From assembly GCA_963731125.1 (NCBI GenBank), contig CAVSVP010000008.1:62001-126000 (forward strand): a DNA stretch of 64,000 bases, written 5' to 3'. Position numbers and translations under genes: made by a program. Positions 53,063-62,500 of the stretch are shown one piece after another. Origin of the DNA: CAVSVP01 sp963731125. GTDB taxonomy: Bacteria > Pseudomonadota > Gammaproteobacteria > Competibacterales > Competibacteraceae. The first letter of the stretch is position 1; each line of letters begins with the position of its first letter. The notes under the pieces are model-generated. The model had not been told where the DNA came from. It made no database searches and saw only the letters and a program-made list of their open reading frames with translations.

Positions 53063-53111
53063 GTTCCATTAATTCCAGTTTGTTAATCCAACTTACTCTA
53101 GAGGAGTAAAG

Positions 53112-54254
53112 ATGATGTCTCAGATTGTTGTTACACTTTATGATAGTTTTGCGACTGCCGAATCGGTGGTGGAAGAGCTAACGTCAGGCAGAAAGCTGAA
53201 AAGCGAAGATGTCAGCTTATTAACCTATGAAGATAGAGGTGGTGATGCGAGTCAGGATGACGAATCGGCGACGTTCTTGGCCCGCCTGTTGGGATCTGGT
53301 AGAGATATCGGCGATGTGCGCGACGCTTTAATCAAGCTGGGTGTCACCGATTCTGACGCCCAGCATTTTGCCGAAGGATTGCGCCGTGGTAATACGCTAG
53401 TTGCCGTGCGGTGCGACGAGGCAAAAGTCCAGGAAATTTATCCTGTCCTGCAGCGTTATGAGCCGATTGATATTACCGAGCGGGCAACCCAGGGGCGTGA
53501 GGAAAGCTGGACCGGCTTTCAGCCCGAGGCCAAACCGTTTACGGCAGCAGAGGCCGCGGTAGAGCGCAAGCCCTATGCCCAGCCGGTACGCCCCGGTAAA
53601 GCTGGCAAGGAGGAGGTGCTTCCGGTGGTGGAGGAAAAGCTGGTTGTCGGCAAGCATGAGGTGGAGCACGGCGGAGTCAGAGTGTATAGCCGGGTAGTGG
53701 AAACACCGGTTGAAGAAACCGTCACGCTGCGTGAGGAGCATGTCCATGTTGAGCACCGACCGGTTGATCGTCCCGTGGAGGCCAGTGAACTCAACGCCTT
53801 TAAGGAAGGCGCGATTGAGATGACCGAAAAGGCGGAAGAGGCCGTGGTGACTAAACAAGCGCGGGTAATCGAAGAAGTCATTATCAGTAAAGACACGGAG
53901 CAGCGCACCGAGGCGATCCGCGATACTGTCCGCCGCACCGATGTGCAGGTGGAGGATACTCGTCATGGTGAGCGGCCGGATTATGCTGCTGATGAGAATG
54001 AGTTTCAAACCCACTACAACACGCAGTTCGCGAACAGCGGCTACACGTATAAGCAGTTTTTGCCCGCCTATCGCTTCGGCCGTACCCTGCGCACCCATGA
54101 GCGTTACCGCAATGCGGACTGGAACACGATAGAGCCAAACGCTCGACGTATTTGGGAGGAGCGCAATCCGGGCACCTGGCATGAGTTTAGCCATGCTATC
54201 CGCTACGCTTGGGAGCGAGGGTCCCGGAATGAGAGGAAAACCGGGCTGGCTTGA
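53112..54254 (+). CDS. DUF2382 stress protein with N-terminal GSP17M-like domain
   Basis: A 380-residue acidic protein. The N-terminal 120 residues (QIVVTLYDSFATAESVVEEL, GNTLVAVRCDEAKVQEIYPV) look like the general-stress-protein 17M ferredoxin-like domain. DUF2382 follows, with LPVVEEKLVVGKHEVEHGGV, RVYSRVVETPVEETVTLREE and HVHVEHRPVDRPV. The C-terminal part (HYNTQFANSGYTYKQFLPAY, ARRIWEERNPGTWHEF) matches a tail common in such proteins. AGAGGAG precedes the start. Confidence 0.87.
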   Translation: MMSQIVVTLYDSFATAESVVEELTSGRKLKSEDVSLLTYEDRGGDASQDDESATFLARLLGSGRDIGDVRDALIKLGVTDSDAQHFAEGLRRGNTLVAVRCDEAKVQEIYPVLQRYEPIDITERATQGREESWTGFQPEAKPFTAAEAAVERKPYAQPVRPGKAGKEEVLPVVEEKLVVGKHEVEHGGVRVYSRVVETPVEETVTLREEHVHVEHRPVDRPVEASELNAFKEGAIEMTEKAEEAVVTKQARVIEEVIISKDTEQRTEAIRDTVRRTDVQVEDTRHGERPDYAADENEFQTHYNTQFANSGYTYKQFLPAYRFGRTLRTHERYRNADWNTIEPNARRIWEERNPGTWHEFSHAIRYAWERGSRNERKTGLA

Positions 54255-54321
54255 GCTACTGTTGGTAGGGAAACGGGATAAGATTAAAGGAATGATGCTC
54301 TACATTGGGTTCTAATGACAT

Positions 54322-54400
54322 GGACACCGCCTCCTTAAAGGGCCTTTCATGGGCCAAGATGAGATGACATGAGTTAATCTACTTTAAGGAGGGGGTGTCC
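54322..54400. repeat. 79-bp unit of inverted IS-like ends
   Basis: Arms GGACACCGCCTCCTTAAAG (54322-54340) and CTTTAAGGAGGGGGTGTCC (54382-54400) are complementary with one mismatch, 41 bases apart. The TGGACACC-type terminus resembles IS3-family ends. It appears to be a solo-end remnant or tiny MITE without a transposase. The remainder of 54255-54579 shows no gene. Confidence 0.6.
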
Positions 54401-55459
54401 GTTATGAATATTAGGGTAATGATCGCAACAGAATTCAAAAACACGCTGCTCGTCTTTTGCGGCTTTGCAAGAAGTTGATGGGTGGGGTTTAAATGCGCTC
54501 CACCAGTGTCAACTTTGGTTTTAACCCCATTTTGCTCTCAGAAGCGGGCTAGACCATACTCCCTCCCGACTCGATTTGCCTAAGAAGGCTCAAGAGTTTC
54601 AAGCAGTACCCGCAGTTGCTCCAATGTCACCGGTTTAAGTAAGTGGCGATCAAATTCTGCTGCTTTGGCGCGATGAATACCTTCCTCCTAACCGTATCCC
54701 ATAAGCGCCACCAGATGCGGATGCGCACCGGTCTGTTGCTGCTGGCTGCGCAGGCGGCGGGCCACCTCATAGCCATTTAGCGCTGACAAGCCGATGTCCA
54801 GGAATATCACTTCCGGCTTGAAGGTGCCGGCGGCGTTTAATGCCGCAGTACCATTATGGACTGTCTGTACGCTATGTCCCAGTGTACTCAATAGCATAGC
54901 CAAAGATTATGCAAGATCCACATCATCCTCGACAATGAGAATATGATAAGTACTGGGGCTTGCTGAGGGATGGCTGAGAACCAGACGGGATTGTGAAAGT
55001 CTGCTGTTCATCGGTTAGTGTGGGTAAACGGATGATAAACTTGCTACCCCGTCCTGGACCATCGCTGAGGGCCTGCACTTGATCGCCGTGCAGTTCAATC
55101 AACTGACGCACCAGGGTTAACCCTAACCCCCCAGTCCTCCTTTAGAACAGGCAAGAAACTGTTTGCTCTGAGTAAATAAATCAAACACTTGCGGTAGCAA
55201 ATCAGCTGAGATACCAATGTTGGCGTCCTGCACCGTAAGCACAACGTTATTGTCTTCTTGCTGCACCGTCAGCCAAATGCGGCCACCGTCTTCGGTATAC
55301 TTTGCAGCATTATTTAAGAGATTGGTCACCGCCTGCGCCAGCCGCGTTGGATCGGCTTCCAGAATCACCGATTCGTTCGGCAGGGAAATCGTCAATTGAT
55401 GCTGGTGATCGTTGAGCAGCGGTTTGGTCGTTTCAATGGCGTGATCAATAATGTTGGTC

Positions 55460-57002
55460 GGGCGCATTCCCATTTTCCCGGTCAAGGTGCCAACAGAGAG
55501 AGGTGAGAATTTGCCATACGTTTCAACAGATTCCACCGTCCGGATTGGTAGTAGGCCCGTAGCATGAGCATCTGCTCGGCGGTTTCCCGATACCAAAAGA
55601 GGCAAGGTCCTTTCAGCCGTAGATTGACCACCCGGCGAACGGCACTTTCCACCGCACCACTACCGATAGGCAACTGCAAGGCTTTCAGCGTGGGGTAGGC
55701 CATCCGGTGTTGATGGCGGATAAAGTAGTTGCGTTCGGTGGTGATCGCCTTCCCATGGCGCCTCCGGCAAATGGCCCTTACCGCTTCGACCACCGCCTCC
55801 ACCTGCCCTTGGAGTAGCAACCGCCGGTGCTGGCGAACCCAGGCTTTACGCTCCTTCGCTGACCAGCTCTTGCGCAACGCTGCCACTTTGCCCAAATGCT
55901 CCACCGCATGATAGAAGTCAATCACCTCATGGACCTGCTCCGGATGCAACCCCAAGGCCTTGACCAGCCCCGGCACGCGATGCCAAATCCAATGCGCCCC
56001 ATCGGCGACGAACACCACGTGATCGGCCTGGTCAATGGCCACGCCCTGCAAGTACCCCTGCAGCAGACTGCACAAGGCATCCGGCCCCTTCAGGCTACCG
56101 TCGATCAGCGGCGCAAAACGCTTCTCCAGGTTGCCGGCGTCGTCCACAAGATAAACCATGAACAGCTTCGGTTCCCGCCACGCGCCCCGGTAGCGCTTCC
56201 GGCCCTTGGGGGTCTGCCGACCCCGTTGGTTCTCCCGTAGCCGCACCCGCCCCCCATCGGGGCTGACCACCACACGGCGGCCCGCTACCGTCTCGCCCGG
56301 TTCCAGCGTCAGGTCCTTGGCCTGCTGTAGTACGCGGGCGCGTTCGCCATAGCGGTAGGCCAACGGGCGCACCACCTTGCCCCCAAGCTCCACACCGTGC
56401 TCCAACAGCACCTGGCACACCGCCTCGAACGAACTCAACAACGCCGACCAGGCGCTGACCAACGACCCCAACCAGGGCGTACAACGCTCATGAATCCCCA
56501 ACAACACCAACCCCGCCTAGACTCCTTGGCACTGACCCTGGCGACGCTTACCGGGACGTCGGTAATAACGCACTCGCACCGTCATGTACAAACCACTGAC
56601 CGTGCGCATCTGGACCGTCTCGTAGCCTTCATGCTTCAGCTTCTGTGGCCACGCCCGAATCAGCTCCGCTTCCTTCTCCCGTTGCGCTTCGGCGTCCAAG
56701 CTGGCCTGCACGTGACGCTCCAAGAGCACCTTCGCCAACGCGTCAGTACAGGCCCGAATCTCCCGCTCCAGCGCCTCCAATTCCTCCGGGCTGGTTACGC
56801 TTCGTGAGCCTTGCTCGAGTTCGCGCAGACGCTCATAGACCCCTTGTTTATCCGCCTTATCTCCAACATAATCGGGGGTGCCCAAATCACTATTCATCTC
56901 GCTTCCTCCAGAAATACAGTTCGGGGGGGGAGAGAATATCGGTGATTTGGGCTCCTATGTCACGGGGCCATCAGACATGGCCGGGAAAATGGGAATGCGC
57001 CC
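55460..57002 (-). mobile_element. Insertion sequence with 9-bp target duplication, ISKra4-like ends
   Basis: Perfect 22-bp inverted repeats beginning GGGCGCATTCCCATTTTC (55460-55481; partner 56981-57002) and the direct repeat ATGTTGGTC on both sides (55451-55459, 57003-57011). Length 1543 bp. The GGGCG termini and 9-bp duplication match the ISKra4-type element at 18090-19761, so the same family is likely. Confidence 0.88.
55482..56897 (-). pseudogene. ISKra4-like transposase with in-frame amber stop
   Basis: Residues 1-126 (MNSDLGTPDYVGDKADKQGV, then helical TDALAKVLLERHVQASLDAE) end at a TAG (56517-56519). The same frame continues AGLVLLGIHERCTPWLGSLV to the stop at 55482, with VVVSPDGGRVRLREN (first Asp), HVVFVADGAHWIW (second) and LPIGSGAVESAVRRVVNLRL (Glu). 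One nonsense codon thus splits a transposase of about 471 residues. Confidence 0.8.
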
Positions 57003-57328
57003 ATGTTGGTCAACAACACCGGAACTTTTTTGAGGGTGATTTTGCCTTGACTAATGCGGGAAACATCAAGCAGGTCGTCCAGCAGACTGGTCATATAAGC
57101 CACCTGGCGGTCAGCAATTGCCGCACCCATTGGGCGGAAGCGGCAGCAGGGCGGGCTGCAGTTTTAACAGTTCAGGCTTAACGACTGCTTAACGACTGCT
57201 TAACGACCAGGTACAGACCGTAATACGCAATCTGTGTGTCAGATTCCACTAAATGAATATACTTCTACAAAAAAAGACCGATTCCCATCGGTTTTAAGAG
57301 AGGTTAATCAAAATGTGTCTGCAATTAA

Positions 57329-58879
57329 CTTGACAATGTCACATTAGCCTCACGTCGGGCCGGTGTGGACTCTGTTTTTAAGTCTTTGTTTCTTAAGCTT
57401 GCTTTTGCGTGATCGGGTGCGATTGAGCAAATGCTCGGCCACCCGCTCTGTGGCTTGTTCTTCGGTCAAGCGTTTCAAGGGCATGACCGCCCGCAGTAAC
57501 TCCCGAACATTGGCCACCGACAGGGTCGGCAAGCCATCCGTTTCGAGTTCTTCGAGCAACGCCGGATCACGCGGATGGGCCTGCGCCCAGTCGAGTTGGG
57601 TTTGCGCGATGCACCAGGAGGCCAGCACGGTCAGCGCAAGATGATGGTTCCAGGCCCGGTATTTTTGCGCTTGCAACTCGTCCCAGCCCAGCTCGGACTT
57701 GGCATCCTGGTTGGCGCGTTCGATGAAGTAACGCTGGCACTTCCACCAAGCCAGTTGTTCCAAGGGGGTGTCCGCGGCGGCGTTACACAAGGCATAGCTG
57801 TAGCGGTCTTCGCCCTCTTCGCGGATCACCAGCCACGCTTCGATCGCCTCTCCCTCATGGAGGGTCCAGACGCGACAAGCGGCAAAGGGTTCGCACAACT
57901 CACCCCGCTCGGTCGCCCGGACCCGAAGCTGCCGCCAGTCCAGCGTCTCCCGCAGACTATCCGCGCGAACCGTTTCCCCGGCCAGCACCTGGACTCGCGT
58001 CGGCTGTCTTCCCCGCTGACCCTGGCGGGATGGGATACCCAGCGTGGGCTTGTCCAAGTACACGGCCGTGTCGGCCGGGACTTCCGCCATATACCGCTGG
58101 TGGGCCTGTCGCACCTGGGCACGTAGCCAGCCGCTGCGCCCGTACAGGCTATCCAAGCCAACGATCTCAAACGGCAGGCCCCTGGCGATGACCTCTTCAA
58201 TCCCGTCCCAGGCGAGTTCGACCTTGGTCTTGAACCCCAAGGATTCGGGAATGCCCAGTCGCTTACGCCGCTTCCGGTAACCGGCCTCAAACCATGCCTC
58301 GGGCAGAAACAGTTTCCCGCTGATCCAGGTCCAACACCCGGCCGCGACCGTGAGATTCACATAGCTCAACAACACCCCCACTTGGCTGGTTTCGACCTTG
58401 CCCAGCCGGCCATTGTATTGTTTGACCGCCCCGGCACTGGCGTCGCTGGCTTTCGCGTCGGCGCTTTCGTCCACCAGTACCACCGCTCCCCTCGTTAGGT
58501 CAGCAACCGCTTTCACTTCGTCCTGGACCTGCCGGTAGACTGCTTCGGCCGACCACGGGGAGTGGCTCATGAAGTGCTGGATGTTTTGCCCTTCGACACC
58601 CGCCTCTCGCCCTATTCCGCTAACGTGTCGATTCGTCTCCATGCGCAGCAGGCCGCTCAGATAATGCCGCGCATAAGCGCTGCCGTCTCGGGTTTGGGTC
58701 TGGAAACAGCTTCGGTAGCGGTCCCAAAAGTCATACAACCGCTGCCCCAGCGTGTGAATCGCCTCGGGTACAAGACCCCACCGTCGCCCCAGCTCTTTTT
58801 TGTCATCATCAGCACTTTTCTATAAAAAATCATTATGATACAAACTCATCGGCCACTTGGGAAATGTGACATTGTCAAG
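57329..58879 (-). mobile_element. IS701-family insertion sequence, copy 2
   Basis: Inverted ends CTTGACAATGTCACATT match copy 1; TTAA is duplicated on both sides (57325-57328, 58880-58883). Length 1551 bp. Clearly diverged from copy 1 at many positions, so the copies are related isoforms rather than a recent duplication. It truncated the region upstream of the histidine-kinase remnant. Confidence 0.9.
57350..58738 (-). CDS. IS701-family transposase, copy 2
   Basis: A DDE transposase homologous to the one at 19828-21270 over its whole length (GAVVLVDESADAKASDASAG, IVGLDSLYGRSGWLRAQVRQ, RYFIERANQDAKSELGWDEL). No lesion in this stretch. The TTG at 58738 is 18 codons downstream of copy 1's nominal start; upstream homologous residues (LVPEAIHTLGQRL) are readable but have no in-frame ATG, GTG or TTG. 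As in copy 1, two ATGs and an A6 tract lie in the other frame just upstream (58804-58809). Confidence 0.87.
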   Translation of the reverse strand: MYDFWDRYRSCFQTQTRDGSAYARHYLSGLLRMETNRHVSGIGREAGVEGQNIQHFMSHSPWSAEAVYRQVQDEVKAVADLTRGAVVLVDESADAKASDASAGAVKQYNGRLGKVETSQVGVLLSYVNLTVAAGCWTWISGKLFLPEAWFEAGYRKRRKRLGIPESLGFKTKVELAWDGIEEVIARGLPFEIVGLDSLYGRSGWLRAQVRQAHQRYMAEVPADTAVYLDKPTLGIPSRQGQRGRQPTRVQVLAGETVRADSLRETLDWRQLRVRATERGELCEPFAACRVWTLHEGEAIEAWLVIREEGEDRYSYALCNAAADTPLEQLAWWKCQRYFIERANQDAKSELGWDELQAQKYRAWNHHLALTVLASWCIAQTQLDWAQAHPRDPALLEELETDGLPTLSVANVRELLRAVMPLKRLTEEQATERVAEHLLNRTRSRKSKLKKQRLKNRVHTGPT

Positions 58880-58916
58880 TTAACCGCATTCTCGAAATGA
58901 TGAGGGCGGGCAACCG

Positions 58917-59465
58917 TTACTGTCCACTGCGTAGTTTAAAGAAGGTGTTTGCCAGTCTTTCCACCAGCAGTGCTATCGACTTCTGTACTTGCTGGTGAGC
59001 CTTGTCTTTTGAAGTGTAACCTAAGACGGCATCTTCATAGGCCTGGTAATCTGCGAGGCTGCCGGAAGTCAAGGATACGTAAAAGGCAACAGGGACATTA
59101 TCGCCAACAGTCCAGACCCGAACAAACAAGGTTCCAATGGTTTCAGGACGATTCAGGTTGGCTTTCGGATTGGACTCCGTCTTCAGATTTTTGAAAGGGA
59201 CATCCCTAAAATGGTTTTTAAAGTGTTGCCGCAAATATGCCGTGAGCTCGTCGTCTTTAAAACCCAGTTTCTCGGCAGAACCCTGGGTATTAACCTTGAT
59301 ATAGCCAAAGCTTTCCAGCAGTCTAAGGCGCACATCTTTCGTTTGTTCCATCACCTGAACGGCAACGTCGTAATCGCGATCGTAGTTGGGTTGGTTTTCC
59401 GCGGCCATTGTCAGTGCAGCAAAAATGGTTACCAATACTCCGCCTAACCCTACCAGTGTTCTCAT
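58917..59465 (-). CDS. Secreted hypothetical protein
   Basis: A 182-residue protein with a signal peptide (VGLGGVLVTIFAALTMAAEN). The mature part has alpha/beta character (VRLRLLESFGYIKVNTQGSA, TIGTLFVRVWTVGDNVPVAF) and is not recognised. AAAGGATACAATAA lies before the ATG. The IS701 copy ends 38 bases beyond its stop, so the gene itself was spared. Confidence 0.65.
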   Translation of the reverse strand: MRTLVGLGGVLVTIFAALTMAAENQPNYDRDYDVAVQVMEQTKDVRLRLLESFGYIKVNTQGSAEKLGFKDDELTAYLRQHFKNHFRDVPFKNLKTESNPKANLNRPETIGTLFVRVWTVGDNVPVAFYVSLTSGSLADYQAYEDAVLGYTSKDKAHQQVQKSIALLVERLANTFFKLRSGQ

Positions 59466-59516
59466 TTATTGTATCCTTTTCCACCTTTAGATAGCGTAAA
59501 CTCTACCGCTGTTTTT

Positions 59517-60572
59517 TTAAGAACCAATCGTCCAGGTGTTGCCTTTTCGTAAAAAGACATTAAGTTCGCTTGCCGTGGGAGCCTTTGCTTGCGCTTCCGC
59601 CAGCTGCTGGTGAAAGAGCACATCGAGACTGGGCGCCGGATTGCAGTATAAAACTCCTAGCGCCATGGGAAACTGAGGCGGTTCCATGGCTGCCAGCAAG
59701 TGCGCCTGCGTACGATTGGTTTCGTCGTGAATAAGCAACCCGTTTGCGCTGACGCCATCATCGTCCGTGTTGACTACTTCGAGGGCTAAGCTGCCGGGTT
59801 TTAGCCGAAGTCCCTTATTCTGGCGCGCACCAAATCGCAATGGCTTGCCATGTTCCAGCACGATTTTATGATCGGCTGCCGCTGTCTTATCGGCGAAGTC
59901 GGCAAAAACGGCGTCGTTGTAGACGATGCAATTTTGAAAGATCTCTACAAAGGACGCGCCTTGATAAGCATGGGCCCGCTGCAGTAGGGACGGGAGCTGC
60001 CTCTGATCGGTGTCGATAGCGCGTGCTACAAAGCGGGCTCCGGCACCCAGGGCAAACTGGGTCGCTGATACGGGATTATCGATGGACCCGTAAGGCGTGG
60101 ATGGCGACGTGGTGCCCCGCCGCGAGGTGGGAGAATATTGTCCTTTGGTTAACCCATAAATTTCGTTGTTAAACAATAGAATTTGCAGATTAACATTGCG
60201 TCGCAGAGCGTGCAGCAGCTGATTACCGCCGATACTCAGGCCGTCGCCATCACCGGTGATGACCCAGACGTCCAATTCGGGATTGGCCAGCTTAATACCG
60301 GTAGCGACGGCCGGTGCCCGACCGTGAATGGTATGAAAGCCGTAGGTCGATAAATAATAAGGCAGCCGCGAAGAACAGCCGATACCCGAAACAAAGACGA
60401 TGTTCTCTCTTGCTAACCTAAGTTCCGCCAAAGTCCGTTGTACTGCTTTGAGAATGGCATAATCGCCGCAACCCGGACACCAGCGCACCTGCTGGTCCGA
60501 AGCGTAATCGGCGGGTTTTAATGGTTGGGTGGACGGGTTTAGCGTCTTCACTGACAGGGGGGCATTCATCAT
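59517..60572 (-). CDS. korB: 2-oxoacid:ferredoxin oxidoreductase, beta subunit
   Basis: TPP-binding beta subunit of a 2-oxoglutarate (or related 2-oxoacid):ferredoxin oxidoreductase, which forms or cleaves acyl-CoA using reduced ferredoxin. In the 351-residue protein WCPGCGDYAI (C32, C35) supplies cysteines for the iron–sulfur cluster. The TPP/Mg block is VWVITGDGDGLSIGGNQLL with LLFNNEIYGLTKGQYSPTS. Its ATG overlaps the stop of the alpha subunit gene (ATGA), so the subunits are translationally coupled. 2-oxoglutarate is the likeliest substrate from family resemblance. Confidence 0.92.
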   Translation of the reverse strand: MMNAPLSVKTLNPSTQPLKPADYASDQQVRWCPGCGDYAILKAVQRTLAELRLARENIVFVSGIGCSSRLPYYLSTYGFHTIHGRAPAVATGIKLANPELDVWVITGDGDGLSIGGNQLLHALRRNVNLQILLFNNEIYGLTKGQYSPTSRRGTTSPSTPYGSIDNPVSATQFALGAGARFVARAIDTDQRQLPSLLQRAHAYQGASFVEIFQNCIVYNDAVFADFADKTAAADHKIVLEHGKPLRFGARQNKGLRLKPGSLALEVVNTDDDGVSANGLLIHDETNRTQAHLLAAMEPPQFPMALGVLYCNPAPSLDVLFHQQLAEAQAKAPTASELNVFLRKGNTWTIGS

Positions 60573-62446
60573 AGGGTCTCCAGTCGGAATCGGATGGCAT
60601 GCTCTATATCGCGCACTCGGAAGGGCAAACCCGTGATCTGGTTAAACCCTTCGGCCGGGATGAGATATTCGCTGCGCAAAAGCGTTAGCAACTGTCCACT
60701 ATTAAGCTCGGGTACCAAGACTTGCTCAAAACCACGCAGTAACTCGCCTAGGTTACGGGGTAGGGGATACAGATAACGCAAATGAATGTGGGATACGGCG
60801 TAGCCTTGCGCGCGTACCCGGCGCACCGCCTGGTTGACGGCGCCAAAGGTAGACCCCCATCCCACCACGGCAAGCTGGCCCTGCTCGTTTCCCAAAGCCA
60901 CCTCCTGGAGGGGAATGGCGTTGGCAATACCGCGGATCTTGGCGGCGCGTACCTCGGTCATGCGTTGATGGTTGGCCGAGTCATAGGAAATATGCCCAGT
61001 GGCGTAATCCTTTTCTAGTCCGCCTATCCGATGTTCTAATCCCGGTGTTCCTGGTATGGCCCATACCCTGCCAAGGGTGTCGGCGTTGCGTAGAAATGGA
61101 TAAAAACCTTCCGGTTCTGCGTGAAACTTTACCGGGAATGCGGGGAGGGATTCAATATCGGGAATTGCCCAGGGTTCGGCGGCGTTCACCAGATAGCCGT
61201 CCGTCAGCAAAATCACCGGCGTCATATATTGGGTTGCCAAGCGAACCGCCTCAATGGCGGTAGCAAAACCGTCATTTGGGGTGGCAGTCGCCAGTACGGG
61301 AAGCGGTGCCTCACCATGGCGTCCGAACACCGCCTGGTAGAGGTCAGCCTGCTCGGTCTTGGTGGGCATTCCCGTGGAGGGTCCGGCCCGTTGCGCATTG
61401 ACTACCACTAGCGGCAGTTCACTGGCGACGGCAAGGCCCAACGCTTCCGTTTTTAGCGCCAGGCCTGGACCAGAGCTTGCGGTCACTCCCAACGCGCCGG
61501 TATACGAGGCACCAAGAGCGGCACAGATGGCCGCGATTTCGTCCTCCGCCTGAAAGGTGAGGACACCGAAACGCTTGAGATCGGCAAGCGCATGAAGCAG
61601 GCTAGAGGCCGGAGTAATAGGATAAGAACCGAAGAACAACGAAAGCCCGGCTTTATGCGCACCCACGAGCAATCCCCAAGCCACCGCTTCCGTTCCCGTT
61701 ACGGTGCGGTAGAGGCCAGGCGCTAAGTCCGCCTTGGGTACGCTATAGCGAGGAAGCGGTGTACCAAGTTCCTGCGTTTCGCCAAAGTGATAACCAGCCT
61801 GTAAGGCGATGCCGTTGGCTTTGGCAAGTTCGGGTTGGCGGCTAAATCGCTGTTTGATCCAAGCCAAGGTCGGCGCAGAGTCGCGTCCATACATCCATAA
61901 CACCAGCCCCAGCGTCCATAGGTTTTTGCAGCGCAACGCTGCGCTTTGTGAGAGACCAAGACCTGCAACGGCTTGCAGGGTCAATTGGCTGATATCGAGG
62001 GTGAACACTTGGTAGGCATCCAGGGTGCCATCGGTTAGTGGATCGCTTTGATAACCCGCCTTCGCGAAATTGCGCTGGGTAAAAGCACCGCTGTTAAGAA
62101 GCACAATGCCGCCGCTGGGCACATCGCCCAAATGAACTTTCAGGGCAGCCGGATTCATGGCGACTAAAACGTCCGGAGCATCGCCCGGTGTCATCACGTC
62201 GTAGTCGGCAAAGTGAATTTGAAAAGAGGACACACCATAGGTCGTACCCGCCGGTGCCCGGATCTCTGCGGGAAAGTTGGGCAGAGTTGCCAAGTCATTG
62301 CCCATCAGCGCGGTCGATTGGGTGAATTGCATACCCGTTAGCTGAATGCCGTCGCCGGAGTCTCCGGCAAATCGGATGACGACTGAATCGACGAGGCGCC
62401 GCGGTGGGTTTTCCATCGGTTGGGCTGCTGTCCCATAAGTTGCCAT
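60569..62446 (-). CDS. korA: 2-oxoacid:ferredoxin oxidoreductase, fused gamma–alpha subunit
   Basis: A 625-residue subunit. The gamma-type domain (about residues 20-200) opens VVIRFAGDSGDGIQLTGMQF, and the alpha pyrimidine-binding part follows (YPITPASSLLHALADLKRFG, GALGVTASSGPGLALKTEAL, LPLVVVNAQRAGPSTGMPTK). The C-terminal domain ends RVRDIEHAIRFRLETL. The gamma–alpha fusion is the usual KorA layout in aerobic bacteria. Located between thiG and korB on the same strand. Confidence 0.93.
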   Translation of the reverse strand: MATYGTAAQPMENPPRRLVDSVVIRFAGDSGDGIQLTGMQFTQSTALMGNDLATLPNFPAEIRAPAGTTYGVSSFQIHFADYDVMTPGDAPDVLVAMNPAALKVHLGDVPSGGIVLLNSGAFTQRNFAKAGYQSDPLTDGTLDAYQVFTLDISQLTLQAVAGLGLSQSAALRCKNLWTLGLVLWMYGRDSAPTLAWIKQRFSRQPELAKANGIALQAGYHFGETQELGTPLPRYSVPKADLAPGLYRTVTGTEAVAWGLLVGAHKAGLSLFFGSYPITPASSLLHALADLKRFGVLTFQAEDEIAAICAALGASYTGALGVTASSGPGLALKTEALGLAVASELPLVVVNAQRAGPSTGMPTKTEQADLYQAVFGRHGEAPLPVLATATPNDGFATAIEAVRLATQYMTPVILLTDGYLVNAAEPWAIPDIESLPAFPVKFHAEPEGFYPFLRNADTLGRVWAIPGTPGLEHRIGGLEKDYATGHISYDSANHQRMTEVRAAKIRGIANAIPLQEVALGNEQGQLAVVGWGSTFGAVNQAVRRVRAQGYAVSHIHLRYLYPLPRNLGELLRGFEQVLVPELNSGQLLTLLRSEYLIPAEGFNQITGLPFRVRDIEHAIRFRLETL

Positions 62447-62500
62447 AGTTAAAAAAACCTTTTTTGCGCTTTCTTTAGCGGTGCGAGAAGCCTGCTAACA

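Larger units (their letters stand above)
54580..57180 (-). pseudogene. Hybrid histidine kinase/receiver, split by an IS and with several lesions
   Basis: From 5' to 3' on the minus strand: a HisKA tail (RQVAYMTSLLDDLLDVSRIS, at about 57003-57100), an IS insertion, then NIIDHAIETTKPLL, the N-box NLLNNAAKYTEDGG and G1-box VQDANIGI (normally D-T-G-I-G-I). A frameshift follows at KGGLG (near 55125), then LVRQLIELHGD. The receiver has an in-frame TAA after LIVEDDVDLA and a TAG after LVALMGYG; the last block LLKPVTLEQLRVLLETLEPS is still readable. N-terminal sensor region is missing. Clearly dead. Confidence 0.85.

Noticed and set aside
53397..54194. A 265-codon minus-strand frame.
   Set aside because: Antisense to the well-supported DUF2382 gene, with no recognisable domain.
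29848..56519. Repeated in-frame TAG codons (29848-29850, 42871-42873, 56517-56519, and in the receiver remnant) as possible UAG recoding, e.g. pyrrolysine.
   Set aside because: All lie in transposases or genes with other lesions, and no core gene in the window needs UAG readthrough. Ordinary nonsense mutation explains them.
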